Notes: a model not told the origin generated them from the sequence alone. DNA of 64,000 bases from Ancylobacter novellus (GCA_003241485.1 QFQD01000031.1:1-64000), one strand, 5' to 3'. Counted from the first letter of the stretch, positions 17,993 through 26,998 are shown. Program-made: numbers and translations.

Positions 17993-18124
17993 CCAGTATC
18001 GTAATTTCCTATCAAGCGTCGGGTCGGAATCCGCCGCGCCGATGCCGCGGATCGGGCAGCCGTCGACGGGCGGCGCGGGCCTTCGCACGCGCGCCGTGTC
18101 TGCTCTTCTGCGGGGGAGAGGCGA

Positions 18125-18684
18125 CTATTTGGCCTTGGCTCGCGCGCGGGCATCGGCGACGACATCGCGGAAACCCTGATAGTCCAGCGCCGCCGCGACC
18201 TTGTAGGGGCCGACGAGATAGACCGGCGTGCCCGGCAGCTCCAGCGCCTGCGCCAGCTCATTGTTGCGCTTCAGCACGTCGCCGATCTCGTGGGCGTGGC
18301 TGCCGAGGTCTGCCGCCAGCTTCTTGCGGTCGATGCCGGCCTTCTCCAGCGCCGCGCTCATGCGCTCGGTGGTGAGGCTGCCCTTCATCCCCATCAGCGT
18401 TGCGTGGGCGAGGGCGTATTTGCCCTGGTAGTTCGCCGCCAGCGCCAGCTGGCGCCGATGAGGCGGGCGAGGGCGGGGGCCGACTTGCGGCAGTACCCGC
18501 AATTATAGTCGAAGAAGGCGACGATGGTGACATCGCCCTTGGGGTTGCCGCCGGTGGGCGTATGCGGGTCGAACAGCAGGGCCTCGACGTCGAGTTCCGG
18601 CACGCGCCCGCGCGGCGTGGTCACCAGCGGAACCGCCAGCAAGGTCGCCAGGGCGGCGGAGCGCAGAACGTCACGGCGGTGCAT
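18125..18684 (-). pseudogene. DsbA-family thioredoxin-like protein, frameshifted by an internal deletion
   Basis: A periplasmic thiol oxidoreductase gene of the Com1/DsbA group in two frames. The first part starts at the ATG at 18684 with a signal sequence (MHRRDVLRSAALATLLAVPL) and has the active site FFDYNCGYCRK. It then runs off frame after ALARLIG. The rest, LALAANYQGKYALAHATLM to the GTPVYLVGPYKV cis-Pro region and stop, is in another frame ending at 18125. Family members have about 20-25 residues between these two parts (the ADPKLR..KEFP.LGP block), so an out-of-frame deletion near 18450 explains the break. The gene lies 28 bases downstream of the rutR-like gene on the same strand. Confidence 0.8.
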
Positions 18685-18712
18685 GCGAAGGCTCCTGGAT
18701 CTCTTTGCCGGC

Positions 18713-19447
18713 TCAGTCATCGGCGCGGACACGCACGCCATCGAGAATGATGCGCTGGATGTTGCGAACGGCTTCCTCGGCGAAGGCTTCGTCGTCGAGC
18801 CCGGTCTGCAGCAGGGCGTCGATCTGCGAGGCGAAGTCCGCATAATGCTGGGTGGTTGCCCAGATCGAGAAGATCAGATGATGCGGGTCGACCGGCGCGA
18901 GGCGCCCGGCGGCGCTCCAGGCGCGGATGACTGCGGCCTTGGCATCCACCAGTTCCTTGAGCGAGGTCTCCAGCTCGTGGCGCAGCAACGGCGCGCCCTG
19001 CACCAGCTCCAGGCAGAACAGCCGCGAGGCCTCGGGATGGGTGCGCGAGAACATGATCTTGCGCCTGATATATTCGCCGATGCCCGCCACCGGGTCGCTG
19101 TCCAGCTCCAGCCCGCGCAGCGGATCGAGCCAGTGGTCGAGCAGCCGCGTCAGCGCCGCGACATAGACCTCTTCCTTGGAGGCGAAATAATAGAACAGGT
19201 TGGTCTTGGAGACCGCCGCCTGCTCGGCGATCTGCTCCACCGTGGTGCCGTGCAGCCCGGCGCGCGAGAACAGGATGAGCGCGGCATCCAGTATCGCGCT
19301 GCGCTTGGCCTCGATCTGCTTGCGGCGGCGCGGGGTGCGGGGTTCGGCGGAACGCGAGCTCTTGCGTGGGGCCGCCTGCGGCTCGGCCTCGCCGGCCGGC
19401 GCCTGCCGCCGCTCGGGCGTACGGTCCGTTGATGCGGCGCGTGCCAC
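18713..19447 (-). CDS. rutR: TetR-family regulator, RutR type
   Basis: A 244-residue DNA-binding protein. After an Ala/Arg-rich leader of about 45 residues comes the TetR helix-turn-helix: ILDAALILFSRAGLHGTTVE, then QAAVSKTNLFYYFASKEEVY. The C-terminal domain follows E. coli RutR closely: HPEASRLFCLELVQGAPLL, then VDPHHLIFSIWATTQHYADF. RutR senses uracil or thymine and controls pyrimidine breakdown and related genes. No rut genes are in the window, so the target is open; the neighbouring TRAP operon is a possibility only. The start is a GTG with GGGAG upstream; no later ATG precedes the HTH. Confidence 0.85.
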   Translation of the reverse strand: MARAASTDRTPERRQAPAGEAEPQAAPRKSSRSAEPRTPRRRKQIEAKRSAILDAALILFSRAGLHGTTVEQIAEQAAVSKTNLFYYFASKEEVYVAALTRLLDHWLDPLRGLELDSDPVAGIGEYIRRKIMFSRTHPEASRLFCLELVQGAPLLRHELETSLKELVDAKAAVIRAWSAAGRLAPVDPHHLIFSIWATTQHYADFASQIDALLQTGLDDEAFAEEAVRNIQRIILDGVRVRADD

Positions 19448-19608
19448 CTCGAATTACTCCCGAACCCGTCATGCCCTTCATTGTGACATGGCACGGAAAT
19501 CAAACGCGCCGCAATATGCCCGCCATCTATCCGCGTCGATTCGACCCGCCGGAGCGCGGTTCGCATGGGGCGAGTTCACACCGTGCCTGATAGGAAAAAT
19601 CGCCTGCC

Positions 19609-20616
19609 ATGCGCCGTCCCGCCCCCCGCTCCCTGCTGGCCGCTGTCGTTCTCCTGCTGGCGTTGCCGTCCGGCAGTCACGCCCAGACCCTCGCGCTGGA
19701 TATCGCCGCAACACCGATCGACCGTTTCGTCCCCACCGGGTCGGCAAGGGTCGGCGCGCTGGAGTTTCGTGGCGGGCTCGTGCTGTCGGCCGCCTCCGCC
19801 GATTTCGGCGGCTGGTCGGGGATGGTGATCGATCCCGACGGCGCGGGGTTCATTGCCGTCAGCGACCGCGGCTTCTGGCTGACGGGGCGCATTGAGAGCG
19901 AGGGCGACCGCCCCACCGGCATCGCGCAGGCGAAGCTGGCGCCTATGCGTGCGGCCAATGGCGGCCCGCTGGCAGGGCAGCGGCGCGGCGATGTCGAATC
20001 GCTTGCGCGCATTCCGGGGGGCTTCGTCGTCGGCATCGAACGCGTTCAGGAGGTCTGGCGGTTCGACGGCGCCGATCCGCTGCGCGCAACCGGGCGGGCG
20101 CTGCTGCTGGATGAAGGGCTCGCCAAGCTGGGCTCGAACGAAGGGCCGGAGGCGTTGCTCGCGCCGCCCTCGGGCACGCCGGCCGCGCTGATCGTCATCG
20201 CCGAGCAGAGCCCGGACGACCCTTCCATCCTGCCGGGCTTCCTGTTCGGCCCGCTGGAAAAGCCGGTGCCGACCGGGCGCTTCGCCGTGGAGCGGATCGA
20301 CGGCTTTTCCGCCACAGATGCCGCTCTGTCGGATGATGGGCTGGTCTATCTGCTGGAACGCCGGTTTGATCTGCTGCGCGGTGCGGCCATGCGCCTTCGC
20401 CGTTTCCCGCTCAGCGACATCGCACCCGGCGCGCGCATTCGTGGCGAGGTGCTGGTCGAGGCCAATCGCAGCGCCGCCATCGACAATATGGAGGCGATCG
20501 CCCTGCATCGTAACGCGGCGGGCGAGCAGCTCATCACGCTGATGTCGGACGACAATTTTTCGCCGCTCCAGCGCACATTACTGCTGCGCTTCGCGGTGGT
20601 CGCAGAGGGGAAATAG
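19609..20616 (+). CDS. Exported esterase-like/phytase-like beta-propeller protein
   Basis: A 335-residue protein with a clear signal peptide (cleavage after SGSHA, near residue 25). The mature part follows the esterase-like activity of phytase domain: FGGWSGMVIDPDGAGFIAVSD and GDVESLARIPGGFVVGIE near the N-terminus, SNEGPEALL in the middle, and IDNMEAIALHR with LITLMSDDNFSPLQRTLLL at the end. The fold is probably a beta-propeller in the periplasm. Family members are poorly characterised, so phosphatase activity is only suggested. It stands alone on the plus strand, divergent from the rutR-like gene. Confidence 0.8.
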   Translation: MRRPAPRSLLAAVVLLLALPSGSHAQTLALDIAATPIDRFVPTGSARVGALEFRGGLVLSAASADFGGWSGMVIDPDGAGFIAVSDRGFWLTGRIESEGDRPTGIAQAKLAPMRAANGGPLAGQRRGDVESLARIPGGFVVGIERVQEVWRFDGADPLRATGRALLLDEGLAKLGSNEGPEALLAPPSGTPAALIVIAEQSPDDPSILPGFLFGPLEKPVPTGRFAVERIDGFSATDAALSDDGLVYLLERRFDLLRGAAMRLRRFPLSDIAPGARIRGEVLVEANRSAAIDNMEAIALHRNAAGEQLITLMSDDNFSPLQRTLLLRFAVVAEGK

Positions 20617-20639
20617 CGGCCGGCAGGCGAATGGCGGGC

Positions 20640-21269
20640 TCAGCGCGCCGGCGTGCTCACACCGCGGGCCCCGCTCCACGGCTTCAGCCAGCCCATCAGC
20701 GCGCCATAGGGCACGAGCGCCAGCAACGCGCAGCCGACCTTCACCAGGAAATCGAAGAAGGCGAGGCCGACCCACAGCGGCACGGTGATGCCGGTGGAGG
20801 CGTAGGTCACTGGGAAGGACATGTCGGCATCGCCGGCGAAGGCGAGCGAGAAGAAGATCACCGTGTCGAGCGCCGAACCGATGAGGCTGCCGGCCAGCGG
20901 CGCCTGCCACCAGCTCATGCGGCGCAGGCGGTTGAACACGCCGATGTCGAGCAGCTGGCCGACCAGAAAGGCCGAACCGGAGGCCAGCGCGATGCGCGGC
21001 GTCGCCAGCCAGAACGACAGCATGACCGCCAGCGCAAAGCCGAAATAGACCACCTGCCGGGCGACGGCGGGGCCGAAGCGGCGGTTGGTCAGGTCATTGA
21101 CGAGAAAGGCCAGCGGGTAGGTGAACGCGCCCCAAGTGAGCAGCTCGGCAAGGCCGAACTGCTGCACCGGATATTGCACCAGCAGATTGGACGCAGCCAC
21201 CACCGCCATCATGGCGGCGACGGGGAGGGCGAGCCTGGAGGCGGAAACCTCGGTGCCGGCGACGATCAT
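20640..21269 (-). CDS. VUT-family queuosine precursor transporter (YhhQ-like)
   Basis: A 209-residue protein with about six transmembrane segments and the VUT/YhhQ pattern: AFTYPLAFLVNDLTNRRFG, SGSAFLVGQLLDIGVFNRL and GSLIGSALDTVIFF. E. coli YhhQ brings in queuosine precursors (preQ0/preQ1) for tRNA modification. The gene starts 5 bases after the end of rpmB on the same strand, so it is probably co-transcribed with the ribosomal protein gene. Confidence 0.88.
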   Translation of the reverse strand: MIVAGTEVSASRLALPVAAMMAVVAASNLLVQYPVQQFGLAELLTWGAFTYPLAFLVNDLTNRRFGPAVARQVVYFGFALAVMLSFWLATPRIALASGSAFLVGQLLDIGVFNRLRRMSWWQAPLAGSLIGSALDTVIFFSLAFAGDADMSFPVTYASTGITVPLWVGLAFFDFLVKVGCALLALVPYGALMGWLKPWSGARGVSTPAR

Positions 21270-21274
21270 CGCGC

Positions 21275-21580
21275 TCAGGCGGCCGCGGTTTCCGCTGCCG
21301 CGACCGAGGCCTTGGCCACGGCGCGCTTCAGCTCGGCAGCCTTGGGCGACAGCTCTTCGAGGCGCGCCTTGGCGAGGAACGCATCGAGACCACCGCGGTG
21401 GTCAACGGTCTTGAGGGCATTGGCGCTCACGCGCAGCTTCACCGACCGCTTCAGCACATCGCTGGTGAGCGTGACATTCACCAGGTTCGGCAGAAAGCGC
21501 CGACGGGTCTTGCGGTTGGAGTGGCTCACGAGATTGCCGGTCAGAACCGCCTTCCCGGTAAGTTCGCACCGACGCGACAT
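21275..21580 (-). CDS. rpmB: 50S ribosomal protein L28
   Basis: A 101-residue protein starting MSRRCELTGKAVLTGNLVSH, with SNRKTRRRFLPNLVNVTLTS and LKTVDHRGGLDAFLAKA, typical of alphaproteobacterial L28. It binds 23S rRNA and is needed for 70S assembly. A promoter-like TTGACG-N17-TATAGG lies about 95 bases upstream of the ATG. Confidence 0.97.
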   Translation of the reverse strand: MSRRCELTGKAVLTGNLVSHSNRKTRRRFLPNLVNVTLTSDVLKRSVKLRVSANALKTVDHRGGLDAFLAKARLEELSPKAAELKRAVAKASVAAAETAAA

Positions 21581-21674
21581 CGTGGAATTCCTTGTTTTTC
21601 ACGCCGCTGCGCCGCAGGCCACGAAGGCAGCCTGACGATCCCGCATGCGGCATCGGTCAATTTAAGAGTGCGCT

Positions 21675-21703
21675 CCTATAAGGAAGCGTCCCGGCGCCGT
21701 CAA
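21675..21703 (-). promoter_or_regulatory. Sigma-70-type promoter for rpmB
   Basis: On the minus strand, -35 TTGACG (21698-21703), a 17-base spacer and -10 TATAGG (21675-21680). Transcription would begin near 21668, giving a leader of about 90 bases. Confidence 0.55.
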
Positions 21704-21854
21704 GGCCGCCGGCTTGCGCAGACGGTGGCCGATGTTCCCCGCTTCGTGAGCGCGCGAGTCACAGTTCCGCCGACTTCCAACGCCATCCGAAGCTGAGATA
21801 AATGACATGCGGGCGGAATCGAAGGCGATTCGCCGGGCCGGGATCAGCTACCTT

Positions 21855-22697
21855 ATGCATCGCTTCAGCCTTACGGCGACACTCGCGCTGGTCGGCGCCG
21901 GCACGCTGGCGAGCCCGGTTCTTGCCGATGGCCGGCTGGAAGCGCGCTACCGCCTGTCGCTGGCGGGCCTTGAGCTCGGGCGTGCGGCGCTGGTGCTGGA
22001 GATCGACGAAAAATCCTACACCGCTTCCGGCAGCGCCCGGCTCACCGGCGTGGTGCAGGCGGTATCGTCCGGCAAAGGCACGGTGGGTGCGCGCGGCCAG
22101 ATCGACCGTGACACGCTCGCCCCCCGCGCCTTCGCCATGGAGGCCGAGACCGACAAGAAGGCCGAGGCCATCCGCCTTGTCATGAACGGCTCCGTCGTGA
22201 CAGACATGAATGTCGAGCCGCCGGTGATCCCGGTTCCCGACCGCGTGCCGCTGACCGACAAGGACAAGCGCGGCGTGTTCGATCCGATGTCGGCCGCGCT
22301 CATCCTGGTGCCGGGCAGTGAGGAGCCGCTTTCCGCCAAGGCGTGCGAGCGTACCCTGTCGATCTTCGACGGCCGCCAGCGCTACGACCTGCAGCTCAGC
22401 TTCGAGCGTATGGAGGACGTGAAGGCGGAGAAGGGCTATGCCGGCCCGAGCGTCGTCTGCCGCATCGCCTATCGCCCGGTCGCCGGCCACCGGCCGGACC
22501 GCGCCGGGGTGAAGTACATGATGAAGAACAAGGAAATGTACATCTGGCTCGCGCCCATCAAGGGCACGCGCATGCTGGCGCCGTTCCGCGCCGCGGTGAC
22601 CACGGCCATCGGCGTCGCTCAGCTGGATGCCTTGAGCTTCGTCAGCGAGCCTATGGTTGCCAAGGGCAGCGGCACCTCGAACGCGGCGATCCCCTAG
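21855..22697 (+). CDS. DUF3108 domain-containing exported protein
   Basis: A 280-residue protein with a signal peptide (MHRFSLTATLALVGAGTLAS, cleavage near VLA-DG). It matches the DUF3108 family of periplasmic proteins: YRLSLAGLELGRAALVLEID at the start, then CERTLSIFDGRQRYDLQLSF. In related genomes this gene is commonly found between rpmB and the Suv3-like helicase gene, as here. Function is unknown. The ATG at 21855 gives a clean signal peptide; an ATG at 21807 would add 16 residues. Confidence 0.8.
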   Translation: MHRFSLTATLALVGAGTLASPVLADGRLEARYRLSLAGLELGRAALVLEIDEKSYTASGSARLTGVVQAVSSGKGTVGARGQIDRDTLAPRAFAMEAETDKKAEAIRLVMNGSVVTDMNVEPPVIPVPDRVPLTDKDKRGVFDPMSAALILVPGSEEPLSAKACERTLSIFDGRQRYDLQLSFERMEDVKAEKGYAGPSVVCRIAYRPVAGHRPDRAGVKYMMKNKEMYIWLAPIKGTRMLAPFRAAVTTAIGVAQLDALSFVSEPMVAKGSGTSNAAIP

Positions 22698-22799
22698 GGC
22701 GGCGCGCCCGATCGCGGCAGGCGGCAACATCTTGTCGCGCTTGGCCGCGCCCATGTGCTAAACGAGCCGGGCCGCCGGCCCGACGGACACATTGATCTG

Positions 22800-25700
22800 A
22801 TGAACATCGCCGCACCGCCGGTCCACGCCAACCCCTTCGCGAACCGGCCCCTGCCGCCCTCGCAGCGCGCGCGCGGGGTGACGGCCGTGCTTGGGCCGAC
22901 CAATACCGGCAAGACCAGCCTCGCCATCGACCGCATGCTCGGCCATTCCTCCGGGCTGATCGGCCTGCCGCTGCGTCTCCTGGCGCGCGAGGTCTATCAG
23001 CGCATCGTCGAGCGGGTGGGCGCGGAGCAGGTCGCCCTCATCACCGGCGAGGAACGCATCAAGCCGGCGCATGCGCGCTTCTGGGTGTCGACGGTCGAGG
23101 CAATGCCGCGCGACCTCGACGTCGCCTTCGTGGCGCTGGACGAAATCCAGATCTCCGCCGATCTCGACCGCGGCCACATCTTCACCGACCGCCTGCTGAA
23201 CCGGCGCGGGCGCGAGGAGACGCTGCTGCTCGGCGCGGCCACCATGCGCCCGATCATCGAGAAGCTGCTGCCGGGCGTGAACATACTGGTGCGCCCGCGC
23301 CTCTCGCAGCTCAGCTTCGCCGGCGAGAAGAAGATCACCCGCCTGCCGCGCCGCTCCGCCATCGTCGCCTTCTCGGCCGACGAGGTCTACGCCATCGCCG
23401 AGCTGATCCGCCGCCAGCGCGGCGGCGCCGCGGTGGTGCTGGGCGCGCTCTCCCCGCGCACCCGCAACGCGCAGGTGGAGATGTATCAGAACGGCGACGT
23501 CGATTATCTCGTCGCCACCGACGCCATCGGCATGGGCCTCAATCTCGACGTCGACCATGTCGCCTTCGCCGGCGACACCAAGTTCGACGGCTGGCAGTTC
23601 CGCCGGCTCAATCCGGGCGAGCTGGCGCAGATCGCCGGCCGCGCCGGCCGCGCCCAGCGCGACGGCACGTTCGGCACGACGGGGCGCTGCTCCCCCTTCG
23701 ACGCGGAACTGGTCGAGCGGCTGGAAGCCCACAGCTTCGATCCGCACCGCGTGCTGCAATGGCGCAACAGCGCACTCGATTTCGCCTCCATCGAGGCGCT
23801 GGGCCGTTCGCTGGCGCAGGTGCCGCGCGAGGAAGGGCTGACGCGCGCGCCGACCGCCGAGGATGTTCTGGTGTTGGAGGCGCTGGCGCGCGACCCGGCG
23901 ATCCGCCGCCATGCGGTGGGTGCGCAGGCGGTCGAGCGGCTGTGGGAAGCCTGCCAGCTGCCGGACTACCGCAAGGTGTCGCCGGCCTCCCATTCCGACC
24001 TCGTTTCGACGGTTTACGACGACCTGATGCGGCTTGGACGCATCTCCACCGACTGGTTCGCCAAACAAGTGGCCTTGGCGGACCGAGCGGAAGGTGACAT
24101 AGACACGCTGTCGGGGCGCATTGCGCAGGTCCGTACCTGGACCTTCGCGGCGAACCGGCCGGATTGGCTCGACGACCCGGAACACTGGCGGGGTGTCACA
24201 CGGCGTGTGGAAGACAGGCTTTCCGATGCGCTTCACGAGCGGTTGGCGCACCGCTTCGTGGATCGCCGGACCAGCGTGCTGATGCGGCGCTTGCGAGAGA
24301 ATGCAATGCTCGAAACTGAAATCACCAAGACCGGCGATGTCGTCGTCGAAGGCCATGTGATCGGCCACCTGCTGGGCTTCCAGTTCGCGGCCGATGCCTC
24401 GGCCGGCGGGCCAGAGGCCAAGGCCTTGCGCTCGGCCGCGCAGCAGGCGCTTTCCGGCGAGATCGAGGCGCGCGCCGCCCGCCTCGCCGAAGCGCCGGAC
24501 GATTCCTTTGTGCTGTCGTCCGACGGCACGCTGCGCTGGATCGGCGATCCCGTCGCCAAGATCATTCCGGGCGACGAGGTGCTCACCCCCCGGATCAAGA
24601 TCATCGCCGACGAGCACCTCACCGGCCCCGCGCGCGATGCCGTGCAGGCGCGCGTCGATCTGTGGCTGAAGGCGCATATCGAGAAGCTGCTCGGCCCGCT
24701 CATGGTGCTCGGCAAGGCCGAGGACATTGCCGGCATCGGCCGCGGCATCGCCTTCCAGCTGGTCGAGACGCTCGGCGTGCTGGAGCGCCACAAGGTGGCC
24801 GAGGAGATGAAGAGCCTCGCCCAGGAGGCGCGTGCCGTGCTGCGCGGCCATGGGGTGCGCTTCGGCGCCCACCACATCTACATCCCGACCCTGCTGAAGC
24901 CGGCGCCGCGCGCACTGGCCGCCCAGCTCTGGGCGCTGAAGCATGGTGGCCTGCAGCAGAAGGGGCTCGACGAGCTTCCCCATCTGGCCGCCTCGGGCCG
25001 CACTTCGATCCCGGTCGATCCGGAGATCCAGAAGGGGCTGTACCGCGCGGTCGGCTTCCGCGTCGCCGGCGAGCGCGCCGTGCGCGTCGACATTCTGGAG
25101 CGTCTTGCCGACCTTATCCGCCCGGCTCTGGCCTGGCGTCCGAACACCTCCGGCGAGAAGCCGGCGGGCGCGTTCGACGGCAGCGGCTTCATTGCCACCG
25201 TCGCCATGACCTCGCTGGCTGGCTGCGCGGGCGAGGACTTCGCCTCGATCCTGCGCTCGCTGGGCTATCGCATGGAGCGCCGCCCCGCGCCGGTGGAAGC
25301 GCCTCCGGCGGAAACTCCGGCAGCGGACGCGGCGCCGGCCGAGGCTGGTGCGGTTGACGCCGTCGCGGCCGAGACCGAGGCGCCTGCCGAGACAGAAACC
25401 GAGACCGTGGCCGCGACCGGCAGCGCCGATGTCGCCTTCGATCATACGGTCGAGCCGGCTCTGGAGCCGGAGGCGGTTGCCGAATCCATCGAGGCGCGCG
25501 CGGCTCCGGTTGCTGAAGAGGCCCCGCTCGCCGATGTCACCACCGTCAGCGGCGAGGTGTTCACCGATCCGGTGTTCGACCAGACCGTCGAGCCGGCGCT
25601 CGAACTCGTCACGGATTCCGAGGCGGTGGAAGCCGTATCGGGTGAAGCTGTCGCAGAGCCTGCCGCTCCCGCCGAGCCGGCAATGATCGAAGTGTGGCGT

Positions 25701-26165
25701 CCCGGCCGTCCGCCGGGCCAGCACCGTCCTGCCCACCACCGCAAGGGTGGCGCGCCGCAGGGACGTGGCCCGCAGCCGCGTACCGAGGCTGGTGCCGCGC
25801 CGGCTGGCGAGGCCGCCGCGCCGCGCGAGCCGCGGCCGGAAGGCGAGCGTGGCCGTCGCCCGTTCCGCGATGAGCGTCGCGCGGATGGCCGCCCGGAGCG
25901 TCGTCCCGAGGGCGGCGAGGGCGAGCGCGCGCCGCGCGGTCCGCGCCGCGAGGATCGCCGCGACGACAAGCGCCGCGACGACAAGCGCAAGGAGTTCGGC
26001 GGCCGCGAGCATGGCAATCGCGACGGCGGCCGTCCGCCGCAGGAGCGTTTCTCGGCCGGGCCGCGTCCGGACACCCGCCGCGACAAGCCGGTGGATCCCG
26101 ATTCGCCCTTCGCCAAGCTGCTGGCGCTCAAGGCCCGCATGGAGGCGGAGAAAAATGGCGGCTGA
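22800..26165 (+). CDS. Suv3-like superfamily 2 RNA helicase with long disordered tail
   Basis: A 1121-residue helicase resembling mitochondrial Suv3. Walker A is GPTNTGKTSLA (residues 32-42), motif II is ALDEIQISADLDRGH, and the C-terminal core has ATDAIGMGLNLDVDHVAFAG and QIAGRAGRAQRDG, which carries the arginine finger. A helical region follows to about residue 820. The last 300 residues are low complexity: an Ala/Glu/Val-rich stretch with two copies of a FD(H/Q)TVEPALE element, then an Arg/Gly/Asp-rich tail (RREDRRDDKRRDDKRKEF). Such tails often bind RNA or partner proteins. The ATG at 22800 was preferred to a GTG at 22755. Its role in RNA turnover is inferred from the family. Confidence 0.88.
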   Translation: MNIAAPPVHANPFANRPLPPSQRARGVTAVLGPTNTGKTSLAIDRMLGHSSGLIGLPLRLLAREVYQRIVERVGAEQVALITGEERIKPAHARFWVSTVEAMPRDLDVAFVALDEIQISADLDRGHIFTDRLLNRRGREETLLLGAATMRPIIEKLLPGVNILVRPRLSQLSFAGEKKITRLPRRSAIVAFSADEVYAIAELIRRQRGGAAVVLGALSPRTRNAQVEMYQNGDVDYLVATDAIGMGLNLDVDHVAFAGDTKFDGWQFRRLNPGELAQIAGRAGRAQRDGTFGTTGRCSPFDAELVERLEAHSFDPHRVLQWRNSALDFASIEALGRSLAQVPREEGLTRAPTAEDVLVLEALARDPAIRRHAVGAQAVERLWEACQLPDYRKVSPASHSDLVSTVYDDLMRLGRISTDWFAKQVALADRAEGDIDTLSGRIAQVRTWTFAANRPDWLDDPEHWRGVTRRVEDRLSDALHERLAHRFVDRRTSVLMRRLRENAMLETEITKTGDVVVEGHVIGHLLGFQFAADASAGGPEAKALRSAAQQALSGEIEARAARLAEAPDDSFVLSSDGTLRWIGDPVAKIIPGDEVLTPRIKIIADEHLTGPARDAVQARVDLWLKAHIEKLLGPLMVLGKAEDIAGIGRGIAFQLVETLGVLERHKVAEEMKSLAQEARAVLRGHGVRFGAHHIYIPTLLKPAPRALAAQLWALKHGGLQQKGLDELPHLAASGRTSIPVDPEIQKGLYRAVGFRVAGERAVRVDILERLADLIRPALAWRPNTSGEKPAGAFDGSGFIATVAMTSLAGCAGEDFASILRSLGYRMERRPAPVEAPPAETPAADAAPAEAGAVDAVAAETEAPAETETETVAATGSADVAFDHTVEPALEPEAVAESIEARAAPVAEEAPLADVTTVSGEVFTDPVFDQTVEPALELVTDSEAVEAVSGEAVAEPAAPAEPAMIEVWRPGRPPGQHRPAHHRKGGAPQGRGPQPRTEAGAAPAGEAAAPREPRPEGERGRRPFRDERRADGRPERRPEGGEGERAPRGPRREDRRDDKRRDDKRKEFGGREHGNRDGGRPPQERFSAGPRPDTRRDKPVDPDSPFAKLLALKARMEAEKNGG

Positions 26166-26189
26166 TCGGGCTTCCGGTCCGTCCGCCCT

Positions 26190-26873
26190 TTGTCTCTGAC
26201 GCCGGAGGGCGCCGTCATCGGCACGGATCGCCCAGGCGAGGCAGTGGGGATCGCGGCAGGCAACGCTTCCGCGCCGCGTCTCCCGCCGCTCGCGCCGGGC
26301 ATGCGCATCGGGCTCTATGGCGGCAGCTTCAACCCGCCCCATGCCGCCCATCGCGCGGCGAGCCTGCTGGCGCTGAAGCGGCTGCATCTCGATCAGGTCT
26401 GGTGGCTGGTGACGCCGGGCAATCCGCTCAAGGACAACGGCGCATTGCCTCCGCTCAGTGTCCGGCTGGCGCAGGCACGGGCGGTGGCCGACCACCCGGC
26501 GCTGGTGCCGACGGGTCTGGAAGCGGCTCTGGGCACGCGCTTCACCCATGACACGGTGGCCGCGCTGGTGCGGCGCTATCCGCAGGTGCGGTTCGTCTGG
26601 CTCATGGGGGCGGACAACCTCGCCTCGTTCCATCGCTGGCAGCGCTGGCGCGACATTGCCCGCCTGGTGCCGATCGCGGTGATCGACCGGGCGGGGTGCA
26701 CCTTCCAGGCGATGGGGGCGCCGGCGGCTCATGCGCTGGCGCGCTGGAGACTGGACGAAATCGACGCGCCGGACCTTGCCACACGGTCCGCGCCGGCCTG
26801 GGTTTTCCTGCACGGGCTGAAGTCGCCGCTGTCGTCCACGCAGCTGCGGCGGGCGGCTTTGGCAGATGGTTGA
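26190..26873 (+). CDS. nadD: Nicotinate-nucleotide adenylyltransferase
   Basis: A 227-residue enzyme that adenylates nicotinate mononucleotide to deamido-NAD in NAD synthesis. The nucleotidyltransferase signature GLYGGSFNPPHAAH lies near residues 41-54, with WWLVTPGNPLK and WLMGADNLASFHRW following and the SPLSSTQLRR (ISxTxxR-like) loop at the end. The start is uncertain: TTG at 26190 gives the N-terminal extension usual in this order, while the ATG at 26301 gives a shorter form. It begins the conserved nadD-rsfS-rlmH-envC-ctpA series. In related genomes proA usually precedes it; here the helicase does. Confidence 0.93.
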   Translation: MSLTPEGAVIGTDRPGEAVGIAAGNASAPRLPPLAPGMRIGLYGGSFNPPHAAHRAASLLALKRLHLDQVWWLVTPGNPLKDNGALPPLSVRLAQARAVADHPALVPTGLEAALGTRFTHDTVAALVRRYPQVRFVWLMGADNLASFHRWQRWRDIARLVPIAVIDRAGCTFQAMGAPAAHALARWRLDEIDAPDLATRSAPAWVFLHGLKSPLSSTQLRRAALADG

Positions 26874-26893
26874 CGCGAATTTGCGCGCGACGG

Positions 26894-26923
26894 TTGAAAA
26901 ATGGGCCGTTTCGGCCTTATCTT
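26894..26923 (+). promoter_or_regulatory. Candidate promoter for rsfS
   Basis: TTGAAA (26894-26899), an 18-base spacer and TATCTT (26918-26923) lie in the gap between nadD and rsfS. Confidence 0.4.
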
Positions 26924-26998
26924 AGGAGTGCAGAGACGGCGGAATTTCCCGCCATCGTTCTTGCAGAAATGACGAGAGGATCTGGACCCCTGTCCATC

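Larger units (their letters stand above)
17715..18124. other. Gene-free AT-rich interval upstream of the TRAP operon
   Basis: No credible gene is present in these 410 bases. Bases 17821-18000 hold 64 G or C of 180 (36%), far below the flanking genes. The interval contains two palindromes, at 17819-17835 and 17974-17992. It must carry the TRAP operon promoter, which I could not place with confidence, and the 3' side of the broken DsbA-family gene. Confidence 0.7.

Noticed and set aside
17715..18124. Mobile element scar or attachment site
   Set aside because: No integrase, target-site duplication, tRNA or terminal inverted repeat was found; only AT-richness and short palindromes.
22758..26813. 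Very long open frame on the minus strand opposite the helicase and nadD
   Set aside because: A GC-rich shadow of the helicase frame; composition is Arg/Ala/Gly-rich with no recognisable domain.
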